Notes: a model not told the origin generated them from the sequence alone. DNA of 64,000 nt from Aristaeella lactis (GCF_018118585.1 NZ_CP069421.1:1488001-1552000), one strand, 5' to 3'. Shown: positions 37,676-46,542, counted from the first letter of the stretch. A program made the numbers and translations.

Positions 37676-38692
37676 TTACTTCTTCGCAATATACTTGCGG
37701 ATATCCAGGGATACAGCCAGCACGATGACCAGGCCCTGCACCACATAGTTGTAATACGGATTGACGCCCAGGAACTGCAGGATGATCTTCAGCAGTTCGA
37801 ACACCAGTACGCCAATCAGGATGCCGGGCACCGTACCGATGCCGCCTGTTGTGGAAACGCCGCCGATGGTACAACCCGCGATGGCTTCCAGTTCATAGCC
37901 CTGACCCATGGAAGCGGACGCACCGCCGGACTTGGCCGCCAGCAGGTAACCGGCTACAGCGTACATGATGCCCGCCGTGGTATAGATCCGCATCAGTGTC
38001 CGGGTGGTGTTCACGCCGGAAACCTCCGCCGCCACGTCGTTGCCGCCAATGGCGTACATGTATTTGCCGAACCGCATCTTATTGTAGATAAACCAGAAGA
38101 TCAGGCCAAACACCGCTGCCACAAACAGCAGGTACGGCAGGTGGAATCCCCGCACGTTGCCGATACGGCCGTTGATCAGGGTGGTATAGATCTTCTGGAA
38201 TCCGCCGATAGGCTGGGCATCAGAAATCACCAGGGAGATACCGTAGATAATCGTCTGGGTGCCCAGGGTGGCGATGAAGGGCGGTACGTGCAGCTTGGTC
38301 ACGATAAAACCGTTGATCAGGCCCCAAATCACGCCGAAGACAACCACCACCAGGAAGACCAGGCCGATGTTCATTTCCGGCAGGAACTTCCACAGGCGTC
38401 CGTTATAGTCACCGCGCTGGCACATAATGCCGGCGATGACCGCCGCGAAACCGACCTGGCGTCCGGCGGACAGGTCCGTACCTTTGGTGATCAGGCATCC
38501 GGAAACGCCCAGGGCAATCAGAAACCGGATGGCTGTATTGCTGAGCAAGTTTGTAAGGTTGCCCCAGGAAAAGAAGTTCTCCACCGAGCAGCCCACCACG
38601 ATTGCCGCGATCAGCAGCAGGAAGACGATGGGATTCCGGGTGACAACCTTTACCAGTCTCTCTCCGAAACTGAGCTGTTTTTTAGCTTCCAT
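37676..38692 (-). CDS. mglC: Galactose/methyl-galactoside ABC transporter permease
   Basis: A 338-residue CUT2 permease with about nine or ten helices. NNLTNLLSNTAIRFLIALGVSGCLITKGTDLSAGRQVGFAAVIAG, LHVPPFIATLGTQTIIYGISLVISDAQPIGGF, AIGGNDVAAEVSGVNTTRTLMRIYTTAG and GYELEAIAGCTIGGVSTTGGIGTVPGILIGVLVFELLKIILQFLGVNPYYNYVVQGLVIVLAVSLD are MglC-type blocks. The length equals E. coli MglC (336). TCAAGGAGGCAAACAAG-ATG supports the start. It forms the membrane channel of MglBAC. Confidence 0.94.
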   Translation of the reverse strand: MEAKKQLSFGERLVKVVTRNPIVFLLLIAAIVVGCSVENFFSWGNLTNLLSNTAIRFLIALGVSGCLITKGTDLSAGRQVGFAAVIAGIMCQRGDYNGRLWKFLPEMNIGLVFLVVVVFGVIWGLINGFIVTKLHVPPFIATLGTQTIIYGISLVISDAQPIGGFQKIYTTLINGRIGNVRGFHLPYLLFVAAVFGLIFWFIYNKMRFGKYMYAIGGNDVAAEVSGVNTTRTLMRIYTTAGIMYAVAGYLLAAKSGGASASMGQGYELEAIAGCTIGGVSTTGGIGTVPGILIGVLVFELLKIILQFLGVNPYYNYVVQGLVIVLAVSLDIRKYIAKK

Positions 38693-38709
38693 CTTGTTTG
38701 CCTCCTTGA

Positions 38710-40221
38710 TTATTCAAACTGCGTCGCGTAAGTCATGATGCTTTCCTGCGTTGCCTGGCTTCCTTCCACGAAACCGGTCACGCGGCCGTCGCACATCACC
38801 ATGATCCTGTCCGACATACCGATCAGCTCGCCCATTTCGGAAGAGATCATGATAATGCTCTTTCCTTCTTTGGCCAGTTCCGCGATGATGCAGTAGATTT
38901 CGTACTTGGCTCCGACGTCAATACCGCGGGTCGGCTCATCCAGGATCAGCACGTCCGGATTGTTGGCCAGCCAGCGTCCCACCAGCACCTTCTGCTGATT
39001 ACCGCCGGAAAGGGATTTGATCTGCGTTTTTGAGGACGGCGTTTTGATATTCATCTTCTTAACGTTGTCCTGAACCAGCTGTTCCACCTTTTTGCCGTTG
39101 ATGAAATAGCCGTAGTCCAGATACTGGTTCAGCGAGGAGATGGAAATATTGTCCGCCACGCTCAGCACGCCCATGATGCCGCTGCCGCGCCGGTCTTCCG
39201 TCAGCATCGCAATCCCCTGGTCAATGGCATCCTTCGGCCGGTTGATCGTCAGTTCCTCGCCTTTATAGAAGATCTGGCCGGTCGTGTGGGAACGGATACC
39301 GAACAGGCCTTCCATCAGCTCTGTCCGCTGGGCGCCCACCAGGCCGCCTACGCCGAGGATTTCGCCTTTGCGCAGCTGGAAGCTGACGTTCCGGAAAGAC
39401 CGCGGATTGATGGAGGTAAAATCCTTCACCTCAAACACCACTTCTCCGGGAACATTTTCCCGTTTCGGATACAGGTTGGTCAGTTCCCGGCCCACCATCA
39501 GGGTAATGATCTTATCTGTAGTCAGTTCACTGGCTTCCCAGGTACCGATGTATTTACCATCCCGCATGATGCTGACTTCATCGGCAATGCGGAGGATTTC
39601 ATCCATCTTGTGGGAGATATATACGATGGCGACGTTTTCCGCCTTCAGGTCCTCGATAATCCGGAACAGGGCATCCACCTCGTTGGCTGTCAGGGAGGAG
39701 GTGGGCTCGTCCAGAATCAGCACCCGACAGTTGGCTGATACCGCTTTGGCAATTTCCACAGACTGCATCTGGGAAACGCTCAGCTCGCCCACCTTCTGCT
39801 TCGGGTCGAAGTGCATCCGGACCTTCTTCAGCAGGTCCTCCGTGTCTGCGTACATCTTGGCGTGGTCCACCATCGGAATAAAGCCCAGAACCTTTTTCAT
39901 GGGATACCGTCCCAGGAAAATGTTCTCCCCGACCGTCCGGGCAGGAATGGGCTGCAGTTCCTGGTGCACCATGGCAATTCCCTTCTTCAGGGCGTCCATG
40001 GGATCGCTGATCGTCACAGGCTCCCCGTCCATCAGGATCTGTCCTTCATCCATCTTGTAGATTCCGAACATACACTTCATCAGGGTGGATTTGCCGGCGC
40101 CGTTTTCGCCCATCAGAGCGTGTACCTTGCCTGGCCGGAGCTTCAGCTGTACATTGTCCAGCGCCTTAACGCCCGGGAAAGACTTGCTGACGCCTGTCAT
40201 TTCCAGCACGTATTCGGACAT
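38710..40221 (-). CDS. mglA: Galactose/methyl-galactoside ABC transporter ATP-binding protein
   Basis: A 503-residue protein with two ABC domains. The first has Walker [10 protein letters not shown] (38-46), LSVSQMQSVEIAKAV in place of LSGGQ, and [10 protein letters not shown]. The second has [31 protein letters not shown] and [18 protein letters not shown]. Length and order match MglA (506 residues in E. coli). The start has AGGAGGCATGCCCTC upstream. It follows mglB after a strong hairpin, so its expression is probably lower. Confidence 0.94.
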   Translation of the reverse strand: MSEYVLEMTGVSKSFPGVKALDNVQLKLRPGKVHALMGENGAGKSTLMKCMFGIYKMDEGQILMDGEPVTISDPMDALKKGIAMVHQELQPIPARTVGENIFLGRYPMKKVLGFIPMVDHAKMYADTEDLLKKVRMHFDPKQKVGELSVSQMQSVEIAKAVSANCRVLILDEPTSSLTANEVDALFRIIEDLKAENVAIVYISHKMDEILRIADEVSIMRDGKYIGTWEASELTTDKIITLMVGRELTNLYPKRENVPGEVVFEVKDFTSINPRSFRNVSFQLRKGEILGVGGLVGAQRTELMEGLFGIRSHTTGQIFYKGEELTINRPKDAIDQGIAMLTEDRRGSGIMGVLSVADNISISSLNQYLDYGYFINGKKVEQLVQDNVKKMNIKTPSSKTQIKSLSGGNQQKVLVGRWLANNPDVLILDEPTRGIDVGAKYEIYCIIAELAKEGKSIIMISSEMGELIGMSDRIMVMCDGRVTGFVEGSQATQESIMTYATQFE

Positions 40222-40333
40222 GAGGGCATGCCTCCTCTCATCTTGTTCTGTTCAGTGCCCTTTGATCCGGGTCCGGCCCCCGGCACGGATCAAAAGGCGC
40301 TTTTGTTCACTATAGTCTGATTATACTCCGAAA

Positions 40334-40365
40334 AGGTGGGTGAGCCAATAGCCGGCTCACCCACC
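40334..40365 (-). terminator. Hairpin between mglB and mglA
   Basis: AGGTGGGTGAGCC and GGCTCACCCACCT around a 6-nt loop, then TTTTCGG on the minus strand. It is likely a partial terminator giving excess mglB message. Confidence 0.82.
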
Positions 40366-40399
40366 TGCGAATCATTTACTGATCTGCTTCAGCGGATGA

Positions 40400-41416
40400 T
40401 CAATAGTTAGCTTCCGCATAGGCCTTGTCGACCTTCACGTAGTTAACCCAGTAGTAGTTCTGGATTTCTTCGCCGTTCAGCAGCTGCACAGCAACGTCAA
40501 CCGCAGCATGGCTCTGGCCGATGTGGTCGTTCAGCACGGTACCGGTCATGTTGCCTTCCTTGATCAGGTCGATGGCTTCGGGCAGTGCGTCAACACCCAC
40601 CAGGTAGATGTCCTCGCCTACTTTGCGGCCTGCAGCCTCAATGGCGGTCTGGGCGCCCAGCGCCATACCGTCGTTGTTGCAGAACACAACTTCAACCTTG
40701 TCGCCGTACTTGCTCAGTGCATTCGCGCACAGTTCCTGGCCCTTGGTCTGGTCCCAGTTACCAACCTGGTCATCCAGGCATTCCACTTCGATGCCGGCGT
40801 CGGTCAGCGCCTTCACGGAGAACTCGGTACGATACTGAGCGTCGATGTTTTCCGGATCGCCTTCGATCATGATGTAGGAAACCTTTCCGTCGCCGTTGAT
40901 GTCGCCCTTGTTGTCCAGAGCGGCGATCATTTCACCCTGGTAGGTACCGGACTGACGGGCGTCAGCGCCAACGTAGCAGACCTGGGGATTGTTCAGGATG
41001 CCTTCGTACTGCTCATCCAGCGTGTTGCCGTCAGCGTCATAGGCCAGGGGCTCACGGTTGATCAGCACCAGCGGGATACCGGCAGCCACGATTTCATCGA
41101 TAACAGCGTCCGCGGAGGAGGTCTGCACCAGGTTCAGGATGATCACATCCATGCCCTGGGTGATGAAGTTACGGATCTGGTTGGTCTGTTCAGCCATGTC
41201 GTTCTTGCCGTCCGCCATGGTGATTTCATACTTCACTTCGTCGGTCTCGAGGGACTTGAAGTATGCTTCGATTTCGTTCCTGTACAGGGTCATGAAGTTG
41301 TCAGTGTACTGATAGATGGAAACACCGACTTTGTAGGTCTTGGTGTCAGCGGATGCGAGGCTGAAGCAGCCCAGCACGAGGATGGCAGCCAACAGGGTAG
41401 CGAGAATCTTCTTCAT
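40400..41416 (-). CDS. mglB: Galactose-binding lipoprotein
   Basis: A 338-residue exported protein with a lipobox (LVLGC, Cys17), so probably membrane-tethered. The binding fold shows VGVSIYQYTDNFMTLYRNEIEAYF, PLVLINREP, a Ca2+-loop-like DINGDGKVSYIMIEGDPENIDAQYRT as in GGBP, VFCNNDGMALGAQTAIEAAG and LVGVDALPEAI. These are close to MglB of enterobacteria. In diderms MglB also serves chemotaxis, but no receptor gene is seen here. It is the first gene of mglBAC and has a separate promoter region. Confidence 0.94.
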   Translation of the reverse strand: MKKILATLLAAILVLGCFSLASADTKTYKVGVSIYQYTDNFMTLYRNEIEAYFKSLETDEVKYEITMADGKNDMAEQTNQIRNFITQGMDVIILNLVQTSSADAVIDEIVAAGIPLVLINREPLAYDADGNTLDEQYEGILNNPQVCYVGADARQSGTYQGEMIAALDNKGDINGDGKVSYIMIEGDPENIDAQYRTEFSVKALTDAGIEVECLDDQVGNWDQTKGQELCANALSKYGDKVEVVFCNNDGMALGAQTAIEAAGRKVGEDIYLVGVDALPEAIDLIKEGNMTGTVLNDHIGQSHAAVDVAVQLLNGEEIQNYYWVNYVKVDKAYAEANY

Positions 41417-41489
41417 AATACCGTCTCCTTAAAAAGTGTTTTATTGTTCATGCGGATCCACCGCATTGAAACCCGTTTGAACAGTATGT

Positions 41490-41573
41490 ATCGTAGCATA
41501 CATTTTGGTCGAAAATCTACCGTTTTGAACAAGTGGGAATGAATTTGAACTTTGACCAAATAAAAACGAATCG
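41490..41573 (-). promoter_or_regulatory. mglB promoter region with conserved upstream block
   Basis: Minus-strand extended -10 TGC-TACGAT (hexamer 41490-41495) without a good -35, suggesting activation. The upstream block is shared with 37177-37257. Confidence 0.6.
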
Positions 41574-41690
41574 TTTCCTTTTTTTTGCCAAATTGTATGT
41601 ACCTGATTGCCTTCTGCGTTAACTGTTTGTAACGTATTCATAAAGCGCAACGTTATATGTAACTGTTGGTTCTGTTGGTTTTTTCAGATT

Positions 41691-41723
41691 AAAAAACGCT
41701 TCCCCTCGCGAACGGGAGGAAGC
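41691..41723 (-). terminator. Terminator of the third sugar ABC operon
   Basis: GCTTCCTCCCG/CGAGGGGAAGC around a TTCG loop with one mismatch and one wobble pair, then GTTTTTT on the minus strand. Confidence 0.85.
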
Positions 41724-41746
41724 TGAGAAGGAGGAAAAACGTGCCG

Positions 41747-42718
41747 TTATTTGATAACCTTCAGGGCCTTGCGGTCAATGGTCAGGGCCACAAAGATCAG
41801 GAAGACGATACCCTTGATCAGCTGCTGCACCTGGGGCTCATAGCCCAGGATGGACAGTCCGCTGTTCAGGATCGCGTACATCAGTGTACCGATAATGATA
41901 TTGGAAAAACGCACCTTCGCGCCGCCGGTGATGGGCAATCCGCCCAGCACCAGGGAGATCAGGATCTGGGTTTCCAGCTGATTACCGGCTGTCGATGTAA
42001 TGGAGCCGACCTTGATCACGTTGACGAACGCGGCCAGGCCGGTCAGGGCACCTGCTGCCACAAAGGCCAGGAACTTCACCCGTCCGGTCCGCACGCCGGA
42101 AAACCGGGCTGCCGTTTCACCGGAACCCACGGCCTTCACGTCATTGCCGATCCGGGTGAACTTGAACAGGAAGAAGGCCACAGCCAGCACCACCAGCGTA
42201 ATGGTGATCTTCAGAGAGTCCTGGTCCAGCGCCTTGATGGCGTTGCTGGCAGGAACGGCCGTTTCCGTCGTGAAGTAGGCACAGACGCCGCGGAACAGGT
42301 ACATCGTACAGATCGTAACGATAAAGCTCGGAAGCCGGAACTTCACATGGAAGAAACCGTTGATCGCTCCGATGGCTGCGCCTGTCAGGATTCCGCCCGC
42401 AATCGCCAGGGGAATACTATAGAAGGAAAGTACACTGACCACGATGGATGCCACGCCCAGCGTGGAACCCTCTGTAAAGTCAATGGAGCCGAGCGTCATG
42501 ATGAAGAACACGCCCGTTGCCACGATCGTGGGATAATAAATCTGAGAAAACAGCAGCCTCAGTTTCTTCGGCGTCAGGATCTTGCCGTTTGTCATGATAT
42601 GCATCACAAGGATGATGATCACGAATCCGATCAGCGGAAGGGCTGCCTTGAACCGGTCTCCGGTCAGGAAAGAACGGAGCCTGGACTCTTCATGGGATGC
42701 ATTTTGTTTCTTTTCCAT
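41747..42718 (-). CDS. Sugar ABC transporter permease (YjfF/RbsC-like)
   Basis: A 323-residue CUT2 permease behind AAAGGAGGCGGAGACA-ATG. Blocks: GSIDFTEGSTLGVASIVVSVL, VKFRLPSFIVTICTMYLFRGVCAYFT, AVGSGETAARFSGVRTGRVKFLAFVAAGALTGLAAFV, and QILISLVLGGLPITGGAKVRFSNIIIGTLMYAILNSGLSILG. It is the RbsC length class. It is the last gene of the third sugar operon and pairs with the 44244-45194 permease, as YtfT and YjfF do in E. coli. The substrate is unknown; furanose sugars are a possibility from that analogy. Confidence 0.9.
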   Translation of the reverse strand: MEKKQNASHEESRLRSFLTGDRFKAALPLIGFVIIILVMHIMTNGKILTPKKLRLLFSQIYYPTIVATGVFFIMTLGSIDFTEGSTLGVASIVVSVLSFYSIPLAIAGGILTGAAIGAINGFFHVKFRLPSFIVTICTMYLFRGVCAYFTTETAVPASNAIKALDQDSLKITITLVVLAVAFFLFKFTRIGNDVKAVGSGETAARFSGVRTGRVKFLAFVAAGALTGLAAFVNVIKVGSITSTAGNQLETQILISLVLGGLPITGGAKVRFSNIIIGTLMYAILNSGLSILGYEPQVQQLIKGIVFLIFVALTIDRKALKVIK

Positions 42719-42732
42719 TGTCTCCGCCTCCT

Positions 42733-44232
42733 TTACACCATTTTCGCGATCAGGTCTTCTTCGCCCAGTTCCGGACTCCGGGTGAATTCGCCGTTGATCC
42801 TGCCGTCTTTCATTATGAAGATCCGGTCAGCCATACCCAGCAGTTCAGGAATTTCCTCGCTGATCATGATGATCGCTTTTCCCTGCTCCCTCAGTTCAGC
42901 CATCAGGGCGTAGATCGCCTGCTTGACCTTCACGTCGATACCGCGGGTCGGGGAATCCAGCACGAGGATATCGCTGCCCTTGCCCAGCCAGCGGGCCAGG
43001 ACCACTTTCTGCTTGTTGCCGCCGGAAAGGTCGGATACAAACTGTCCCACGTTCTGCATCTTGGTCTGCATGTTTTTCGCCTGCTCGTCCGCGAAACGGT
43101 TCAGCTTCCAGCCGTTCAGCAGGCCATGGGTGGCCAGGTCATCCAGGGAAGGCAGCACAATGTTGTTCCGGATGGATTCATTCAGGATGATGGATTCATT
43201 GTCCCTGTCCTTGGAGGCGTAGGCAATGGAGTGTTTGATAGCGGTCGGAATATCGTTGATCTCCGTTCCGTCAGCCAGTCTGACCGTTCCTCCCCTGTCC
43301 CAGGAAGCTCCGAAGATCGCCTTGCCAACCTCATGCATTCCGCACTCGGACAGTCCGCCGAATCCCAGGATCTCTCCCCTGTGCAGGACAAAGCTGATGT
43401 CATTGAGTTCGCCGGGAACGGTCACATTTTCAACGGAAAGAACAGCCTCGCCGTCTATCTCCTGGCCGTAGTCAGTCCGGTAATAGGCAGTACCGATCTC
43501 CCGGCCGACCATCAGGCGCTTCAGGTCATCTTCCGTCACGTCCTGTGAGTTGACTGTTCCGATAAACTCACCGTCCCGGAGAACGGAAACCGTATCCGTG
43601 TGGGCAAGCACCTCACCCAGGTCATGGCTGATGAAGATAACCGTGCGTCCATCCGCCCGGACAGCGTCCATGATCTTGTACAGTTCAAGACGGCCGTTCT
43701 GGCTCAGGGCCGTGGTGGTTTCGTCGATCACGAGGATCTTGGGTTTCATATAGGTAGCTTTGACAATCTCCACCAGTTTCCGGTCTTCGAAATTATAGTG
43801 GTCGATCATCGCGCCGGCCTTGATCCGTCCGAATCCATAGGAATCAAGAAGCTCCTGTGCTTCCCTGTTCATGGCCCGGCTGTCCTTCACGCCCATATGC
43901 ACAAAGGGTTCCTCATGGCCCAGGTAGATGTTTTCAGCCACTGTCAGTCCGGACAGCGTGCCCATTTCCTGTACGATGATGGAGATGCCGGCGTTGTTCG
44001 CGTCCACCTGGTTGCGGATATGCAGCTGTTCTCCGTCCAGGGTGAACGTGCCCCCGCCGATGGAATAAATGCCGCACAGCATCTGGCAGAACGTGCTCTT
44101 GCCCGAGCCGTTCTCACCGATCAGTCCGCGGATCTCGCCGGCAGCGATCTCAAGGGATACATTGTTAACCGCATGGGTGATACCGAAGCGCTTATCAATG
44201 CCTTCGGCCACCAGTAACGTTCTCTTTTCCAT
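42733..44232 (-). CDS. Sugar ABC transporter ATP-binding protein with divergent N-domain
   Basis: A 499-residue two-domain ATPase. The start at 44232 (MEKRTLLVAEGIDKRF) has GAGGGGG six bases upstream. The N-domain Walker A is intact (GENGSGKSTF), but the signature region reads IDHYNFEDRKLVEIVKATY and Walker B is LVIDETTTALS (Thr for the usual Pro). The C-domain lacks a P-loop (GFGGLSECGMHEVGKAIFG) yet has a full signature LSGGNKQKVVLARWL and LVLDSPTRGIDV, where Ser replaces the catalytic Glu. The second nucleotide site is therefore probably degenerate, more so than in MglA. It lies between its two permease genes. Confidence 0.9.
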   Translation of the reverse strand: MEKRTLLVAEGIDKRFGITHAVNNVSLEIAAGEIRGLIGENGSGKSTFCQMLCGIYSIGGGTFTLDGEQLHIRNQVDANNAGISIIVQEMGTLSGLTVAENIYLGHEEPFVHMGVKDSRAMNREAQELLDSYGFGRIKAGAMIDHYNFEDRKLVEIVKATYMKPKILVIDETTTALSQNGRLELYKIMDAVRADGRTVIFISHDLGEVLAHTDTVSVLRDGEFIGTVNSQDVTEDDLKRLMVGREIGTAYYRTDYGQEIDGEAVLSVENVTVPGELNDISFVLHRGEILGFGGLSECGMHEVGKAIFGASWDRGGTVRLADGTEINDIPTAIKHSIAYASKDRDNESIILNESIRNNIVLPSLDDLATHGLLNGWKLNRFADEQAKNMQTKMQNVGQFVSDLSGGNKQKVVLARWLGKGSDILVLDSPTRGIDVKVKQAIYALMAELREQGKAIIMISEEIPELLGMADRIFIMKDGRINGEFTRSPELGEEDLIAKMV

Positions 44233-44243
44233 GTACATCCCCC

Positions 44244-45194
44244 TCACTTCACCACGCTGCCCCTGCCGCCGCGGGCGGTCAGGGCAACAATCGCCAGCAG
44301 TGCGGCACCGGTAACCACATTCTGGATGGTGGTCGGAGCGCCGAGAGCCACAAAGCCGTTAAAGATAATGGAGATGATAAACTCACCGATCACGATGGCA
44401 CTGATCGGAATACCATATTTCCGGAAAGCCACGCCGAAGAAGGTACCCATCAGGGGCTGGAAGTTCCGGCTCATGGTGCTCATGCCGGTCAGGGCTGTCA
44501 TCGTTGTGCCGTAGGACACAGTCAGGATTGCCATGATGCCCACAAAGAAGTGGAGCAGCATGAAACCGATCAGCTTATATTTTTTCACGTCGATACCCAT
44601 GTTCTTCGCCGTGAACTCATTGGAGCCGATGGCGTTGCAATAGGTACCGATCTTGGTATAGTTCAGGATAAAATACATCAGCACAAAGGCAAGCCCTGCC
44701 AGGATAATGTTCCCGGGGGCGCCGCTGAAGAAACGCAGTTCCGGAGCCAGCGTCTGTTTCACACCGCCGGCAACGATCACCGCGACACATTCAAGAATCA
44801 GCATCAGGCCTACCGTAACGATCATGGACGGCACGTTCAGCCTGTTATACAGCGTACCGATCATGAAGCCGATCAGGGTGCCGCATCCCAGGCAGCCGAC
44901 AACGAATCCGATATATCCGAACTGCTGGGACAGGAGCACGCCGACGATGGAGCTCAGCACGATATTCGCGCCGACCGCAAAGTCGAACAGGCCCATGACA
45001 ACGATAAAATACAAACCGCAGCCGCCCACAGAATAGATGATGGACGACTGGAGATAAGAATACAGATTCCCCAGAGAACCAAAGTTCCCCGGAGTCAGGA
45101 TTTTAAATACCGCGTAAAAGAACAACAGCATCGCGAGCAGCATCATATAGCCGTATGCTTTCGTTCCTTTCAGCTTTTGGAATCCGGTGGACAT
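44244..45194 (-). CDS. Sugar ABC transporter permease (YtfT-like)
   Basis: A 316-residue CUT2 permease. The start at 45194 (MSTGFQKLKG) follows GGGGAGAGAGGCT; a longer frame to 45233 has none. Blocks: MGLFDFAVGANIVLSSIVGVLL, NRLNVPSMIVTVGLMLILECVAVIVAGG, AIGSNEFTAKNMGIDVKKYKLIGFMLLHFFVGIMAI and MGTFFGVAFRKYGIPISAIVIGEFIISIIFNGFVALG. It is the first transport gene after the hairpin behind the binding-protein gene. Confidence 0.88.
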   Translation of the reverse strand: MSTGFQKLKGTKAYGYMMLLAMLLFFYAVFKILTPGNFGSLGNLYSYLQSSIIYSVGGCGLYFIVVMGLFDFAVGANIVLSSIVGVLLSQQFGYIGFVVGCLGCGTLIGFMIGTLYNRLNVPSMIVTVGLMLILECVAVIVAGGVKQTLAPELRFFSGAPGNIILAGLAFVLMYFILNYTKIGTYCNAIGSNEFTAKNMGIDVKKYKLIGFMLLHFFVGIMAILTVSYGTTMTALTGMSTMSRNFQPLMGTFFGVAFRKYGIPISAIVIGEFIISIIFNGFVALGAPTTIQNVVTGAALLAIVALTARGGRGSVVK

Positions 45195-45244
45195 AGCCTC
45201 TCTCCCCTTACAGTTCCGGCCCGTGCCTGGCACGTGCCTTAATG

Positions 45245-45284
45245 AAAAAACCGGGGGCGGCCGCCGCGCCTGGCAGCCGCCCGG
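45245..45284 (-). terminator. Terminator-like hairpin after the binding-protein gene
   Basis: CCGGGCGGC pairs with GCCGCCCCCGG (one bulge region) around a GC-rich loop, then TTTTTT on the minus strand. It lies before the permease gene, as in the two other sugar operons. Confidence 0.82.
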
Positions 45285-45296
45285 ATCAGATTACGA

Positions 45297-46415
45297 TTAC
45301 TTGGTGTGACGGGCCACAACGTCTTCAACAGACAGGGCGGCACAGGCAGCGGCCAGGTCCTCGTAGGACAGTTCAGCCAGGGCCTTGATTTCGTCAGCAT
45401 TGTAGGGCAGTTCGGATCCGGTGAAGTACGCAGCGTAGTTGGCGTAGCTTTCAGGAGAGTCAACGAACATGTAGGGGAACACCATGTCATAGAAACCGTC
45501 TTCGCTGGTAGCATAGTTGCCCTTGATAGCATTGTAGACCATCAGGAAGGCGAAGAAGGGGTCAGCATAGTGTCCGCCGGATTCAGCAGCCATCGCGCCG
45601 CTTTCCAGTTTGGCATCCAGGTCAGGCAGGAAGTCGGTAGAAACCACAGCGATCTTTCCGGTCAGGCCCTTGGCTTCGATACCGGCGATAGCGCCCAGCA
45701 GGGTGTCTCCGCCGCCGCCCGCAACGATCAGGGCATCGATATCGGGATTCGCGTCGATGATAGCTTCAGCAGTAGCACGGCCGGTGTCGGTCGTGGTGCG
45801 GCCGTACTGGGGCTCGAGCAGCTCGATCTGGTCATCGGGGTTGTTGGCGTTCCATTCTTCAACGCCAGCCTTGTAGCCTTCCCAGCGGCCCAGGAAGGTC
45901 GCGTCACCGGGTTCCCAGCCTTCCAGGCCGATCTTGCGGCAGCCCTTGTTGCCCAGGATGGTAACCAGGGTCTTGCCGTTGTCGAACTCGGATTCATGCA
46001 CAGCGCCGACATAGTACTTGGAAGCCTTCGCCTGAGCGTATTCATCGGGGTTGGCTTCTTCGTTGATTACGCGGAAGAACTGGGCAACATACACTTCGTT
46101 CTCATCACAGGTCTTGATAACAGAACCCATTTCAGCGGAAGCGGAGTTGCAGATGATGATACCATCGCAGTCAGCCATCGCCAGGGTTTCGGCGGAAGCC
46201 GTCACCTGCTCGGAGATGTGAGCCTGGTCAACCCACTGGGTTTCTACGCCCAGGGCGTCGGCAGCCGCGTCGATGAGGCGCTTGCATTCGCTGCCAAGGG
46301 TGTCAGTGGAACTCCAGATGGAGATACCGATCTTGATTTTGTCATCAGCATGCGCGGTCACCATGAGGCCGCAGAGCATCGTCAGAGCGAGCACGAGAGC
46401 AATGATCTTTTTCAT
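45297..46415 (-). CDS. Sugar ABC transporter substrate-binding protein (YtfQ/RbsB-class)
   Basis: A 372-residue exported protein. Its leader (MKKIIALVLALTMLCGLMVTAHAD) ends in a signal-peptidase I site rather than a lipobox. The binding fold shows IGISIWSSTDTLGSECKRLIDAAADALGVETQWVD, TLAMADCDGIIICNSASAEMGSVI, KIGLEGWEPGDATFLGRWEGYKAGVEEW, DIDALIVAGGGGDTLLGAIAGIEAKGL and KIAVVSTDFLPDL. Divergence from MglB and ChvE gives a distinct but unknown specificity. It is the first gene of the third CUT2 operon, and AAGGAGGACATAGTTTC-ATG marks the start. Confidence 0.9.
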   Translation of the reverse strand: MKKIIALVLALTMLCGLMVTAHADDKIKIGISIWSSTDTLGSECKRLIDAAADALGVETQWVDQAHISEQVTASAETLAMADCDGIIICNSASAEMGSVIKTCDENEVYVAQFFRVINEEANPDEYAQAKASKYYVGAVHESEFDNGKTLVTILGNKGCRKIGLEGWEPGDATFLGRWEGYKAGVEEWNANNPDDQIELLEPQYGRTTTDTGRATAEAIIDANPDIDALIVAGGGGDTLLGAIAGIEAKGLTGKIAVVSTDFLPDLDAKLESGAMAAESGGHYADPFFAFLMVYNAIKGNYATSEDGFYDMVFPYMFVDSPESYANYAAYFTGSELPYNADEIKALAELSYEDLAAACAALSVEDVVARHTK

Positions 46416-46512
46416 GAAACTATGTCCTCCTTATGAAACTGATAAACAAAGACAGATCACTTCCGCCGAAGGCGCTCCGCAGGGTTATGATCCATCCGTT
46501 TGATTTAATAAA

Positions 46513-46542
46513 ATTATATCAGACGTGTTTTTCGCGTTTCAA
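46513..46542 (-). promoter_or_regulatory. Promoter of the third sugar ABC operon
   Basis: Minus-strand TTGAAA (46537-46542), an 18-bp spacer and TATAAT (46513-46518) preceded by TGA. An ACTTGT element lies about 30 nt upstream of the -10, as in the mglB-type block. Confidence 0.65.

Noticed and set aside
37671-37874. N-terminal extension of the coiled-coil protein (frame open to 37874)
   Set aside because: It lies inside mglC in another frame, is Arg/His-rich and non-natural in composition, and the ATG at 37670 fits operon spacing.
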